Position numbers and translations under genes: made by a program
NCBI RefSeq assembly: GCF_001449115.1
Contig: NZ_LAIJ01000007.1
Span: forward strand, 186,001 to 250,000
Reading direction: 5' to 3'
DNA length: 64,000 nt
From: Occallatibacter gabretensis
GTDB taxonomy: Bacteria > Acidobacteriota > Terriglobia > Terriglobales > Acidobacteriaceae
The notes under the pieces: model-generated
Seen by the model: only the letters and a program-made list of their open reading frames with translations
The model's database searches: none
What the model was told of the DNA's origin: nothing
Shown: one piece after another, positions 28,805-37,518 of the stretch
Layout of the letters: each line of letters opens with the position of its first letter
Position numbering within the stretch: position 1 is the stretch's first letter

Positions 28805-28858
28805 TTGACTTTCGAATTGCAGTCGGTATAAGTTGTCGTCATTCGGTCATCTAGATGA
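28805..28858 (+). promoter_or_regulatory. Promoter with operator palindrome, second receptor
   Basis: TTGACT (28805-28810), 16 bases, TATAAG (28827-28832), then the perfect palindrome TCATCTAGATGA at 28847-28858. Spacing between all elements is identical to the site at 24795-24848. The flank CGTCATTCGG before the palindrome is also the same, while the intervening bases have drifted, which argues for selection on the motifs. Confidence 0.72.
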
Positions 28859-29011
28859 GTTCCCAAGCAGAGCAGTTTCTTTACCGGGAATCAACAGAGA
28901 ACGGCCTTTCAACAGCAGGGACAATCAGCTTTACCGGCCCGAACACCACCCCATGATGGCGTGAATCAGAGAAACCGGAAGCACACAGCATTTCGGAGGC
29001 AAGTGAATACC

Positions 29012-32000
29012 ATGTCCAACACTTTCAAAAAGTGTATTTTCGCCCTGTGGATAGCCATGGGGCTGGCTCTCTACATCCCCTTTGCTGAAGCACAGAGCAG
29101 CACTTCGGGCAGCATCAGCGGCACCGTCACAGATGCAAGCGGAGCCGCGGTGCAGAATGCCACCGTCACGCTCACCAACACGGATCGCGGCTCCATAGCC
29201 GCCACCCGTAAGACAAACTCTGCTGGCTTTTACACCGCGGAATCCCTCCCCCTCGGCACCTATTCCGTCACCATTGCCTCCGGCGGATTTAAGACTGAAA
29301 CCATCACCGGACTCGCCCTTCATGCTGCCGACGCGCTCACCGTCAACCGCAATCTTGTTCCCGGCGCAGTCAATGAGGTCATCACCGTTACAGCGGAACA
29401 GGCTCGCGTAAACCTCGAGGACGCGACCTCCGCCGGCCTCATCAACAGCACGCAGATCAATGAAATGCCGCTGCTCACGCGCAACTACGAAGTCCTGATG
29501 ACCCTGCAGCCAGGCGTTGCTTTCGGCGGAGCCACGGACGACCTCACCCGCGGCCCCTCCGGTCTCAGTGGCGCGTCCAGTACCGTCGCATTCTCCGTCA
29601 ACGGCGGCCGCACCACCTCCAACAACTGGACCATCGACGGCGCCGACAACCTCGACCGCGGCGCAAATCTCACCCTCTACACGTACCCCAGCCCTGATGC
29701 CATCGCCGAGTTCAAAACACTTCGCGGCCAGTACTCTGCGCAGTTCGGCCGCAACGCCTCCGGCCAGGTGGATGTCGTCACCAAGTCCGGCACCAACTCC
29801 ATTCACGGCAGCGCCTACGAGTACTTCCGCAACAACGACCTCGACGCCAACGGCTACGCCAACAACTTTCTCGGAACCAAGATCGGCCCCTATCACTACA
29901 ACGTCTTCGGCTTCTCAGCCGGCGGCCCCGTCTATATCCCCAAGCTCTACAACGGCCGGAACAAGACCTTCTTCTTCGTCTCCGAAGAGTGGCAGCGCAT
30001 CATCCAGACTCTTTCCTCGGCCGAGGCCACAGTGCCGCAAGCCTCGGAGCGCAACGGCGATTTCAGCCAGTCCGGACAGAAGATCGGCAGCAACTGGACC
30101 ACCGCTCCGGTCAACGTCTGCACCGCTTACACCACCAGCACAGCCAACCAGGTCAATACCTGCACTGCGGCGGGATACCAGGTCACCAACCTTTCGCCAC
30201 TCGCGCAGGCTTATATGAAGGATGTCTACGCCAATATTCCCGTGCCCGATGTCGCCTACAATCTCGCGCACAATCTTGACCCGCATACCATCCTCACTAA
30301 TTTCAAAGACACCTTCAACAATCTCGACTCCGTCGTCCGCATCGATCAGCAGTTCGGCCAGAGGGTCAGCGTCTTCTACCGCTACATGCATGACACCTTC
30401 CCTGAGCTGCTTCCGCAGGGCCAGTTCACCACCGTCTACATTGCCGGAGCCAACACCACCAGCGTGGTCAACCCGGGCACGCAGCATCTTGCCCACGGCA
30501 CTGTTACCATCAGCCCCACTCTTGTGCTCAATGCCGGTTACGCTTTCTCGAACGGCAACATCGTCAGCACGCCATCCGGCTTCCTTGCCTCGGCCAACTC
30601 GCCGGACATCAAGCCCACGCTTCCCTATGCCAACACCGTCGGCCTGGTGCCTACACTCTCCGTCAACGGTATGACCACGCTCAACGGCAGCGTTGCCTAC
30701 ACCGACCACGGCACCAATCATCAGATCTTCGGCGACCTCACCAAGACCCTCCATACGCACACCCTCATCGGCGGCTTCTCTTACAGCCACTACCAGAAGC
30801 TTGAAAACAACACCACCGGCACGCAGGGCTCCTTCGGCTTCAACACGGACGTGGGTTATGCCTGCCCGGCTGCACCGGCAGCGCCCACACCTGGCTGCGT
30901 TATCTACAACGGTTACTCCGGCGAGGGAGAAGCGCAGGCCTTCGCCAACTTCCTCACCGGTAACGCGAACTCCGGCTTCAGCCAGCTTTCCAAAGACCCC
31001 GTCACAGACCAGAAGGAAGCGCTCTGGGAGGGCTTCGCGCAGGACAACTGGAAGGCTACTCCGCGCCTCACCTTCAACCTCGGCGTTCGCTACTCCTACT
31101 ATGGGCAGCCCTGGGATGCCAACGGCCTGCTGAGCAACTTCGATCCGGCCAAGTACGATCCCACCAAGGCTCCCACCATCAACGCCAATGGCCTCATCTG
31201 CTTCACCGGGGCATGCAATCAAACCAACAGCAACGCCGGCCAGCCCACCACGCCCAATCCCAATGCGGATTACGCCGGCATCAACTACATCAACGGCATG
31301 ATCTTCAACGGCCCCTCATCCGCCAACAACAACCAGGCTTCGCCCTGGGGCAACAAGGTAGGCCGCGCACAGAAGCTCAACTTCGCGCCCCGCTTCGGCT
31401 TTGCGCTCGATGTCTTCGGCGATGGCAAAACCGCTCTCCGCGGCGGCTACGGCTGGGCCTTTGACGATGCTGAAGTCAGCTACTACGAAACCACCGTCTT
31501 CGATAATCCTCCCGCAGTTGCCACCTACTCGGTAAGCGAAGGCTCACTGGACAGCCCTGCTGGCGGCGCTCTCACCGCACTCTCCGCCACGCCGGGCCGC
31601 CTGCAGGCTGTGCCCACCGACTACAAGACGCCTTACGTGCAGCAGTTCTCGCTGGACGTTCAACAGCAGCTCTCCCCCACCTTCTTCCTCGATCTCGGAT
31701 ACTTCGGCGATCACGGCACACATCTGCTCGGCGCGCTTCAGGCCAACCAGCCCTTGCCCGGCTCATGGATGGGAGTTGTCAATCCGACCTCCGCAAGCAG
31801 CGGATGCACACTCGGCGGACAGCCCGCATTCATCAGCTCCACATGCGACCGCGTGCTCAATCAGATCAAGCCCTACATCGGCTATTTCGCGATTGACTCG
31901 CTCAAAACCATCTTCAGCTCCAACTACAACTCGCTGCAGGCCAAAGCCACCAAGCGCTTCTATGGCAAAACCTACATCGACGCCAACTTCACCTGGTCCC

Positions 32001-32734
32001 GCGACCTCACCAACGCACAGGCCGACTACTCCGGCTTCGTTCAGAACATCTACAACATCAACGGTGATTACGGCCGCGCCGCTGTCGATCGCAAGTTCAC
32101 ATTCACTCTCGACGGTGTTCTCGAAGAACCCTGGTTCCGCCAGCAGCATGGCCTCACAGGCCGCCTGCTCGGCGGATGGGAGATCTCCGGCATCTACAGC
32201 GCCAACTCCGGCCTCCCGCTTACCGTCTCCGCCAGCGGCGGCAGCACGGTTCAGTACAACCTTCCCACAGGCGTAACCAGCGTCTACAACAAGCAGATCA
32301 ACGGCGGCGTCGAAACCGACAACGCCGGCCTTAGCGTACTCGGCAACACCAACGCGGGTCTCCGTCCCAACCAGATCGGCGACCCCAACTCCGGTCATAA
32401 CATCAAGATTCACAACAAGTCCTATGAGTCGGGAGCGAGTCCCTGGTTCTACACCGGCGCATTCGCGGCTCCGGCTCAGAACAGCCCCATCCCCGGCACC
32501 GCACGGCGCGGCACCATCGCCGGACCCGGCTATGGCAAGCTCGACCTCGGCATCTTCCGCAACTTCCGCATCTGGGATCGCGTAAATTTCCAGTTCCGCG
32601 CTGAAGCTCTCAACGTAACGAACCACACCAATGTGCAGACCATCGGCACAAGCTCCTCCTCCAGCCTCTTCGGCACTGTCGAAGGCTACCGCGACGCGCG
32701 CATCATGCAGTTCGCGGGCAAGTTCACTTTCTAG
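29012..32734 (+). CDS. TonB-dependent receptor, Oar-like (amino-sugar island, second)
   Basis: The receptor has about 1240 residues from the ATG preceded by GGAGG (12 bases away). An upstream in-frame start would add 17 residues before the signal peptide (CIFALWIAMGLALYIPFAEA). Carboxypeptidase-regulatory-like domain at about residues 28-110 (GSISGTVTDASGAAVQNATV), plug with WTIDGADNLDRGAN, then the barrel, ending MQFAGKFTF. It is paralogous to, but clearly different from, the receptor upstream. Its promoter carries the same palindrome. It is followed after about 180 bases by the symporter, murQ and nagZ on the same strand, so it may be the first gene of that transcript unless the inverted repeat at 32768 stops it. 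Confidence 0.92.
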   Translation: MSNTFKKCIFALWIAMGLALYIPFAEAQSSTSGSISGTVTDASGAAVQNATVTLTNTDRGSIAATRKTNSAGFYTAESLPLGTYSVTIASGGFKTETITGLALHAADALTVNRNLVPGAVNEVITVTAEQARVNLEDATSAGLINSTQINEMPLLTRNYEVLMTLQPGVAFGGATDDLTRGPSGLSGASSTVAFSVNGGRTTSNNWTIDGADNLDRGANLTLYTYPSPDAIAEFKTLRGQYSAQFGRNASGQVDVVTKSGTNSIHGSAYEYFRNNDLDANGYANNFLGTKIGPYHYNVFGFSAGGPVYIPKLYNGRNKTFFFVSEEWQRIIQTLSSAEATVPQASERNGDFSQSGQKIGSNWTTAPVNVCTAYTTSTANQVNTCTAAGYQVTNLSPLAQAYMKDVYANIPVPDVAYNLAHNLDPHTILTNFKDTFNNLDSVVRIDQQFGQRVSVFYRYMHDTFPELLPQGQFTTVYIAGANTTSVVNPGTQHLAHGTVTISPTLVLNAGYAFSNGNIVSTPSGFLASANSPDIKPTLPYANTVGLVPTLSVNGMTTLNGSVAYTDHGTNHQIFGDLTKTLHTHTLIGGFSYSHYQKLENNTTGTQGSFGFNTDVGYACPAAPAAPTPGCVIYNGYSGEGEAQAFANFLTGNANSGFSQLSKDPVTDQKEALWEGFAQDNWKATPRLTFNLGVRYSYYGQPWDANGLLSNFDPAKYDPTKAPTINANGLICFTGACNQTNSNAGQPTTPNPNADYAGINYINGMIFNGPSSANNNQASPWGNKVGRAQKLNFAPRFGFALDVFGDGKTALRGGYGWAFDDAEVSYYETTVFDNPPAVATYSVSEGSLDSPAGGALTALSATPGRLQAVPTDYKTPYVQQFSLDVQQQLSPTFFLDLGYFGDHGTHLLGALQANQPLPGSWMGVVNPTSASSGCTLGGQPAFISSTCDRVLNQIKPYIGYFAIDSLKTIFSSNYNSLQAKATKRFYGKTYIDANFTWSRDLTNAQADYSGFVQNIYNINGDYGRAAVDRKFTFTLDGVLEEPWFRQQHGLTGRLLGGWEISGIYSANSGLPLTVSASGGSTVQYNLPTGVTSVYNKQINGGVETDNAGLSVLGNTNAGLRPNQIGDPNSGHNIKIHNKSYESGASPWFYTGAFAAPAQNSPIPGTARRGTIAGPGYGKLDLGIFRNFRIWDRVNFQFRAEALNVTNHTNVQTIGTSSSSSLFGTVEGYRDARIMQFAGKFTF

Positions 32735-32767
32735 CAGGTCGCTCGAAGGTTGCTCTCTCCTGCTAGC

Positions 32768-32807
32768 GCCCCATTCCCGGCTCAGCCTCCTCTGCCAGGA
32801 ATGGGGC
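32768..32807. terminator. Inverted repeat between receptor and symporter
   Basis: A perfect 10-base inverted repeat (GCCCCATTCC, 20-base loop, GGAATGGGGC) without a U run. It may attenuate transcription into the symporter gene or mark an RNA processing point. Its role is uncertain. Confidence 0.4.
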
Positions 32808-32913
32808 AAACTATAAGTAAGCCAAAGGACTTGCTCTTGCATTGATTATTCCCTCGGTCCCTTGGCCCTTTGGTCCCTCGCTTCCTTTCTCCCCCATCTA
32901 CTAGGATCACTTC

Positions 32914-34410
32914 ATGGGATTGAACACGCTCGATCTGGGAGTCATCGCCCTCTATCTCGCAGGCGTCACTCTCTTCGGACTCCGCTTCCGCTCTCAATCC
33001 CGCACTCTCAAGGGCTACTTCCTCGCAGACAAATCCATTCCCTGGTGGGCAATCTCGCTTTCCATCGTCGCCGCAGAAACCAGCACCCTCACCATCATCA
33101 GCGTCCCGGGCCTCGCCTACGACAAGGACTTCCGCTTCCTTCAACTCGTCCTCGGTTATCTCCTCGGGCGCATCATCGTAAGCTTTCTCTTCATCCCGCA
33201 ATACTTTCGCGGCGAGCTCGTCACCGCCTATCAGCTCATCGATCGCCGCTTCGGCAAGCGCCTTCATTTCATCGTCGCCGGTATCTTCCTCGCCACGCGT
33301 GCCGCGGCGGAAGGCGTTCGCGTCTTCGCTGTCGCCATCGTCATCCGCGCCGCCATGGGCGCATTACTCGGCAACTTCTCCGATCTCTCACGCGACATCT
33401 GCGCCATCGGCATCGTCACCCTGCTCACGCTCGCCTACACCTTTGAAGGCGGCCTCTCCGCAGTCATCTGGACTGATGTCGTACAGCTCGGCATCTACAT
33501 CGCCGGAACCATCACTGCGGTTTTCACTATCCTTCATCTCGTCCCTGGCGGATGGCCCGCCATTCACTCCATCGCCGCCAGCGCCGACAAATTTCGCCTC
33601 TTCGATCTCTCCTTCAACCTCACCAGCACCTACACTCTCTGGTCCGGCCTCATCGGCGGAGCCTTCCTCACTGCCGCAAGCCACGGCACCGACCAACTCA
33701 TCGTCCAGCGTCTTCTAGCCGCACGCACCCAGCGTCAGTCGCAAGCCGCGCTGCTCACAAGCGGCCTCGTCATCTTCATTCAGTTCTCGCTCTTCCTCCT
33801 CATTGGAGCCATGCTCTTCGTCTTCTATCGCATCAACGCTCCAGCATCACCCATCACAAGAACCGACACACTCTTCCCCACCTTCATCGTCACCCGCATG
33901 CCGCACCTCATTGCCGGCCTTCTCATCGCCGCTATCCTTGCCGCCGCAATGTCCAATCTCTCCGCCGCGCTCAACTCGCTTTCGTCCACCACCATCGTCG
34001 ACTTCTACTCACGCCTCCGCCCGCAATCCTCTGAAGCTCAGCGCATTCGTCTCTCGCGTGCGTCAACCATCTTCTGGGCACTCGTCCTCTTCGCCCTCGC
34101 AATCCTCTCGCGCAACGGCGGCAAAGTCATCGAGAACGGCCTCGCCATCGCGTCCATTGCATACGGCGGTCTTCTCGGCGTCTTTCTCCTCGGCGTGCTC
34201 ACCCGCCGCGCATCAGAGAACGGAGCCATCCTCGGCTTCATCGTCGGCTTCGCCGTTAATCTCTATCTCCGCTTTGGCACCTCCATCGCATTCACGTGGT
34301 ACGTCGCCATCGGCAGCATCGTCACATTCATCACCGGCTATCTCGCCAGCCACATCATGCCTATAAAACCAACACCTGTTTCAGCAGAGGTCTCCCAATG
34401 CAGCAATTGA
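32914..34410 (+). CDS. Sodium:solute symporter (SSS family), candidate amino-sugar importer
   Basis: This is an inner-membrane transporter of 498 residues with about 13 hydrophobic segments. It begins GLNTLDLGVIALYLAGVTLF, and SSS-type signatures follow: residues about 40-65 (KSIPWWAISLSIVAAETSTL) and a segment GYLLGRIIVSFLFIPQYFRG. Start ATG with AGGA upstream. The last 13 bases overlap the start of murQ, so the two genes are likely translationally coupled. In known systems SSS proteins carry sugars, including N-acetylated sugars, with sodium. The overlap with murQ points to MurNAc or a related sugar as cargo. This is inference from context; the sequence alone gives the family only. Confidence 0.88.
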   Translation: MGLNTLDLGVIALYLAGVTLFGLRFRSQSRTLKGYFLADKSIPWWAISLSIVAAETSTLTIISVPGLAYDKDFRFLQLVLGYLLGRIIVSFLFIPQYFRGELVTAYQLIDRRFGKRLHFIVAGIFLATRAAAEGVRVFAVAIVIRAAMGALLGNFSDLSRDICAIGIVTLLTLAYTFEGGLSAVIWTDVVQLGIYIAGTITAVFTILHLVPGGWPAIHSIAASADKFRLFDLSFNLTSTYTLWSGLIGGAFLTAASHGTDQLIVQRLLAARTQRQSQAALLTSGLVIFIQFSLFLLIGAMLFVFYRINAPASPITRTDTLFPTFIVTRMPHLIAGLLIAAILAAAMSNLSAALNSLSSTTIVDFYSRLRPQSSEAQRIRLSRASTIFWALVLFALAILSRNGGKVIENGLAIASIAYGGLLGVFLLGVLTRRASENGAILGFIVGFAVNLYLRFGTSIAFTWYVAIGSIVTFITGYLASHIMPIKPTPVSAEVSQCSN

Positions 34411-35303
34411 CGCAACTGAAAGAGCTGACTACGGAACGTCGCAATCGCGCCTCCGAGCATCTCGATTCCATGACTGCGCTCGCAATGGTTGCGCTCATGA
34501 ATCGCGAAGATGCCATCGTTCCTCGCGCCATCAAAAAAGTTCTTCCCAACATTGCAGAGGCCGTTGACGTCATCGCCGCCTCACTCGCCAAAGGAGGCCG
34601 CCTCATCTACGTCGGCACTGGCACCAGCGGCCGCATCGGCGCGCTTGACGCCACAGAGGTCCATCCCACCTTCGGCGCGCCCACCGAAATGGTTCAGTTC
34701 GTAGTCGCCGGCGGAGAAGCCGCGCTCACCCGCGCCGTTGAAGCCTCAGAAGACTCCTCCGAACTCGGCCTCGCTGACATCGCCGCACGCAAACCTGGCA
34801 AACGCGATGTCATCGTTGGCCTCGCCGCTTCCGGCCGCACGCCCTACACCATCTCGGCCCTGGAATACGCCGCACGCAAAGGCGCAACCACCATCGGCAT
34901 CGCCTGCAATCGCGGCTCCGAGCTCGGCCACATCGCCCACCACTCTATCGAAGTCGATGTAGGCCCCGAAGTCCTCACCGGATCCTCGCGCCTAAAGGCC
35001 GGCACTGCGCAAAAACTCATCTGTAACATGCTCACCACCGGCGCAATGGCTCGCCTCGGCTATGTCTACTCGAACCTGATGGTGAACTTGCATCTCAAAA
35101 ACGAAAAGCTCCTCGAACGCGGCATCGCCATCGTTGAAACTCTCGCGCACGTGGATCGCGCCACCGCCGTCACCACACTCGAAAAAGCCGGTATGAGTCT
35201 TCCGCTGGCTCTCGTCATGCTCCTCGCCAAAACCGGCAAGCAAGACGCTCAGCAGCGCCTCCGCAAATCCAAAGGCAACGTCCGCAAAGCCATCGAAGGA
35301 TGA
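34398..35303 (+). CDS. murQ: N-acetylmuramic acid 6-phosphate etherase
   Basis: The product has 301 residues, the normal length for MurQ. The start overlaps the end of the symporter gene by 13 bases. MurQ is a cytoplasmic lyase that removes D-lactate from MurNAc-6-phosphate to give GlcNAc-6-phosphate. The SIS-domain core is clear: GRLIYVGTGTSGRIGALDATE (about residues 67-87, with the catalytic-type Glu at 87), EASEDS with Glu 118, AASGRTPY, and GSSRLKAGTAQKL. I recognise the family with confidence by similarity to E. coli MurQ. The expected substrate is MurNAc-6-phosphate, so a kinase or PTS must exist elsewhere; none is seen in this window. Confidence 0.96.
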   Translation: MQQLTQLKELTTERRNRASEHLDSMTALAMVALMNREDAIVPRAIKKVLPNIAEAVDVIAASLAKGGRLIYVGTGTSGRIGALDATEVHPTFGAPTEMVQFVVAGGEAALTRAVEASEDSSELGLADIAARKPGKRDVIVGLAASGRTPYTISALEYAARKGATTIGIACNRGSELGHIAHHSIEVDVGPEVLTGSSRLKAGTAQKLICNMLTTGAMARLGYVYSNLMVNLHLKNEKLLERGIAIVETLAHVDRATAVTTLEKAGMSLPLALVMLLAKTGKQDAQQRLRKSKGNVRKAIEG

Positions 35304-35332
35304 GCGACAAAGCCCAAGTTGAAAAAGAAGTC

Positions 35333-35445
35333 GTCATCCTGAACGTAGCCGTACTTCAGGCGGAGTGAAGGACCTGCTTTTATTTTCAGTTTGTTCCACC
35401 ACAAAGATGGGTGCCCCAGGTCTCGATTTTGAGACCTGGGATAGC
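35333..35445. repeat. Dispersed intergenic repeat, copy 1
   Basis: This copy runs from GTCATCCTGAACGTAGCC, through GGAGTGAAGGACCTGCTTTT and GATGGGTGCCCCAGG, to a perfect 10-base hairpin (CCCAGGTCTC at 35415-35424, GAGACCTGGG at 35431-35440). It fills the gap between murQ and nagZ. Related copies are at 37273, 42519, 44315 and 46117-46345. It looks like a non-coding, palindrome-containing repeat family (REP-like) rather than a gene. Confidence 0.75.
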
Positions 35446-35460
35446 AACAACAAAGACCAA

Positions 35461-37260
35461 ATGAATCAGCCAAAACTCCGCAGTCTCCTCATCCTCGCCG
35501 CCCTAACCCTCCAGGCCTTCGCAGCCGAACCCGTCCATCTCGACCACAAGGGCGAACGCTGGGCTGCATCCACCCTCCGCCACATGTCGCTCGAAGAAAA
35601 GATCGGGCAGATGCTCATGATCTGGGTCCACGTCCAGTACATGAATACTCAGAGCCCCGAGTATCAAAAACTCACCGACGCCATCCACACCTATCACCTC
35701 GGCGGATTCGGCGTCTCCGTCGCCGTCGACGGCCCGCTTCTCCTCAAAGGCGATCCCATCGAGGCCGCCTTCCTCACCAACTCGCTCCAGAAGCAATCCA
35801 AATACCCGCTCCTCATGGCCGCAGACTTCGAGCGTGGCGCATCCATGCGCCTCATCGGCCCCACGGACTTCCCCGCCGCCATGGCCTTCGGCGCAACCAA
35901 CGATCCCGCGCTCGCCCGCCAGTTCGGCCAGGTCTCGGCCCTTGAAGCCCGCGCCATCGGCATCCACTGGAACTGGTTCCCTGACGCCGACGTCAACTCC
36001 AACCCCGCCAACCCCATCATCAATACGCGTTCTTTCGGAGAAAATCCCGCCCAGGTCAGTACCATGGTCACGGCCTACATTGATGGCGCGCGCGGCGCAG
36101 GCCTTCTCACCACAGCCAAGCACTTCCCCGGTCACGGCGACACCGACACCGACTCACATCTAGCCCTCGCCCGCGTCACCGGCGACACCGCCCGCCTCAA
36201 CTCACTCGAGCTTGTTCCCTTCCGCGCCGCCATCGCCGCCGGTGTCGATTCCGTTATGATCGGCCACCTCGTCGTCCCCGCCGTCGAGTCCGATCCCAAT
36301 AAACCCGCCAGCGTCTCCGGCAGTGTTATCACCGGCCTGCTCAAGAATCAACTCGGCTTCAAAGGTTTGGTCGTCACGGATGGCATGGACATGAACGGCC
36401 TCGTCAGCACCTTCTCCGGCACGCGTCCTCAAATCTCCGCGGAGGAATCCATCGCAGCCGTCCTCGCCGGAGATGACATGCTTATCCTCCCACCCGATCT
36501 CGACGGCGCGTATCACGGCCTCATCGACGCCGTGCACCAGGGCAAAATCAGCCAGCAGCGCATCGACGAATCCGTGCTCAAAATTCTCCGCATGAAAGCC
36601 TCCGTGGGCCTCAACACCAACCGCCTAGTCTCGCTCGATGACGCCGCCAAAGCCATCGCCGCACCCGAAAACATCACCCTCGCACAGACCGTCGCCGACC
36701 GTGCCATCACCTTAGCCAAAGACGGCGCCAACCTCGTCCCAATCCAGCCCGCACAAAAAGAAAAACTCACCGCCGTAATTTTCACTGACTCACCCCGAGG
36801 CTCCGACGGCACACGCGCCTTCATCGCCGAACTTCGTCAGCGCGCGCCGGAAGCATCGATCCTTGCCGTCGACAACGTCAACGCAAAATTCATCTCAGAG
36901 AGCGTTCTTCACGCTGTCAAAGAAGCCGACCGCGTCATCATCCTCGCCGAAGCCGTTCCCAGCGGAGGCCGCATCCGCGGTGGCAACGCCACAGGCTCAG
37001 CGGGCCTCGACACAGCCCCCGCACAACTCCTCGCCACCATCGCAAAAACCGCCGGCAACAAAACCATCTTCACCGCCTTCGGCAATCCCTACACCGGCGT
37101 CAACGTCCCCGGCATCGAGACGTACATCTGCACCTTCTCGAACGTCCCCACCTCAGCCCGCGCGTTAGTCCGCGCGCTCTTCGGCGAAATTCCCATTCAG
37201 GGCCACCTCCCCGTAACCCTCCCCGGCATCGCCACCCGCGGCACCGGCATTACCCATTAG
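35461..37260 (+). CDS. nagZ: Secreted beta-N-acetylhexosaminidase, GH3 (NagZ-like)
   Basis: The protein has 599 residues from the ATG that starts a signal peptide (LRSLLILAALTLQAFA, cleavage near residue 22). A longer in-frame reading would extend into the upstream repeat and is rejected. The GH3 catalytic domain spans about residues 35-370. The NagZ signature is KHFPGHGDTDTDSH at residues 220-233; its Asp-Ser-His (231-233) is the general acid dyad special to NagZ-type GH3 enzymes. The nucleophile is Asp 307 in VVTDGMDMNG. A C-terminal GH3 domain (about 400-599) follows, as in the two-domain Bacillus NagZ. It would cleave terminal GlcNAc from wall fragments, complementing NamZ. Export differs from the cytoplasmic NagZ of enteric bacteria. 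Confidence 0.92.
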   Translation: MNQPKLRSLLILAALTLQAFAAEPVHLDHKGERWAASTLRHMSLEEKIGQMLMIWVHVQYMNTQSPEYQKLTDAIHTYHLGGFGVSVAVDGPLLLKGDPIEAAFLTNSLQKQSKYPLLMAADFERGASMRLIGPTDFPAAMAFGATNDPALARQFGQVSALEARAIGIHWNWFPDADVNSNPANPIINTRSFGENPAQVSTMVTAYIDGARGAGLLTTAKHFPGHGDTDTDSHLALARVTGDTARLNSLELVPFRAAIAAGVDSVMIGHLVVPAVESDPNKPASVSGSVITGLLKNQLGFKGLVVTDGMDMNGLVSTFSGTRPQISAEESIAAVLAGDDMLILPPDLDGAYHGLIDAVHQGKISQQRIDESVLKILRMKASVGLNTNRLVSLDDAAKAIAAPENITLAQTVADRAITLAKDGANLVPIQPAQKEKLTAVIFTDSPRGSDGTRAFIAELRQRAPEASILAVDNVNAKFISESVLHAVKEADRVIILAEAVPSGGRIRGGNATGSAGLDTAPAQLLATIAKTAGNKTIFTAFGNPYTGVNVPGIETYICTFSNVPTSARALVRALFGEIPIQGHLPVTLPGIATRGTGITH

Positions 37261-37272
37261 CAAATAAAAGTT

Positions 37273-37382
37273 GTCATCCTGAGCGAAGCCGGTCACGCGG
37301 CGCGTGGCTGGCGCAGTCGAAGGACCTGCGGTTGTTCTTGCTGTTGCCTCTCGCTCGTTTCACCGCAACGATGGGTGCCGCC
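37273..37382. repeat. Dispersed intergenic repeat, copy 2 (diverged)
   Basis: GTCATCCTGAGCGAAGCC, then AGTCGAAGGACCTGC, then a CGATGGGTGCC end. It matches the first two-thirds of copy 1 but has an insertion (GGTCACGCGGCGCGTGGCTG) and lacks the terminal hairpin. It lies directly after nagZ. Confidence 0.65.
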
Positions 37383-37518
37383 ACTTATCGAATGCGCCCC
37401 AAGTTTAAGTAGATGAACGTCCTGAAAACTACACGCTGGATTCTCGTCCCTGAACACGGCATCGCATCTCTCACGCAACACCGAGGCCGTGCTATCATCT
37501 CTCGTCACCCAAACCGCG

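Noticed and set aside
29915..31222. Minus-strand open frame of about 435 codons
   Set aside because: It is antisense to the second island receptor. The composition (Val, Gly and Glu rich, no motifs) is typical of shadow frames in high-GC DNA.
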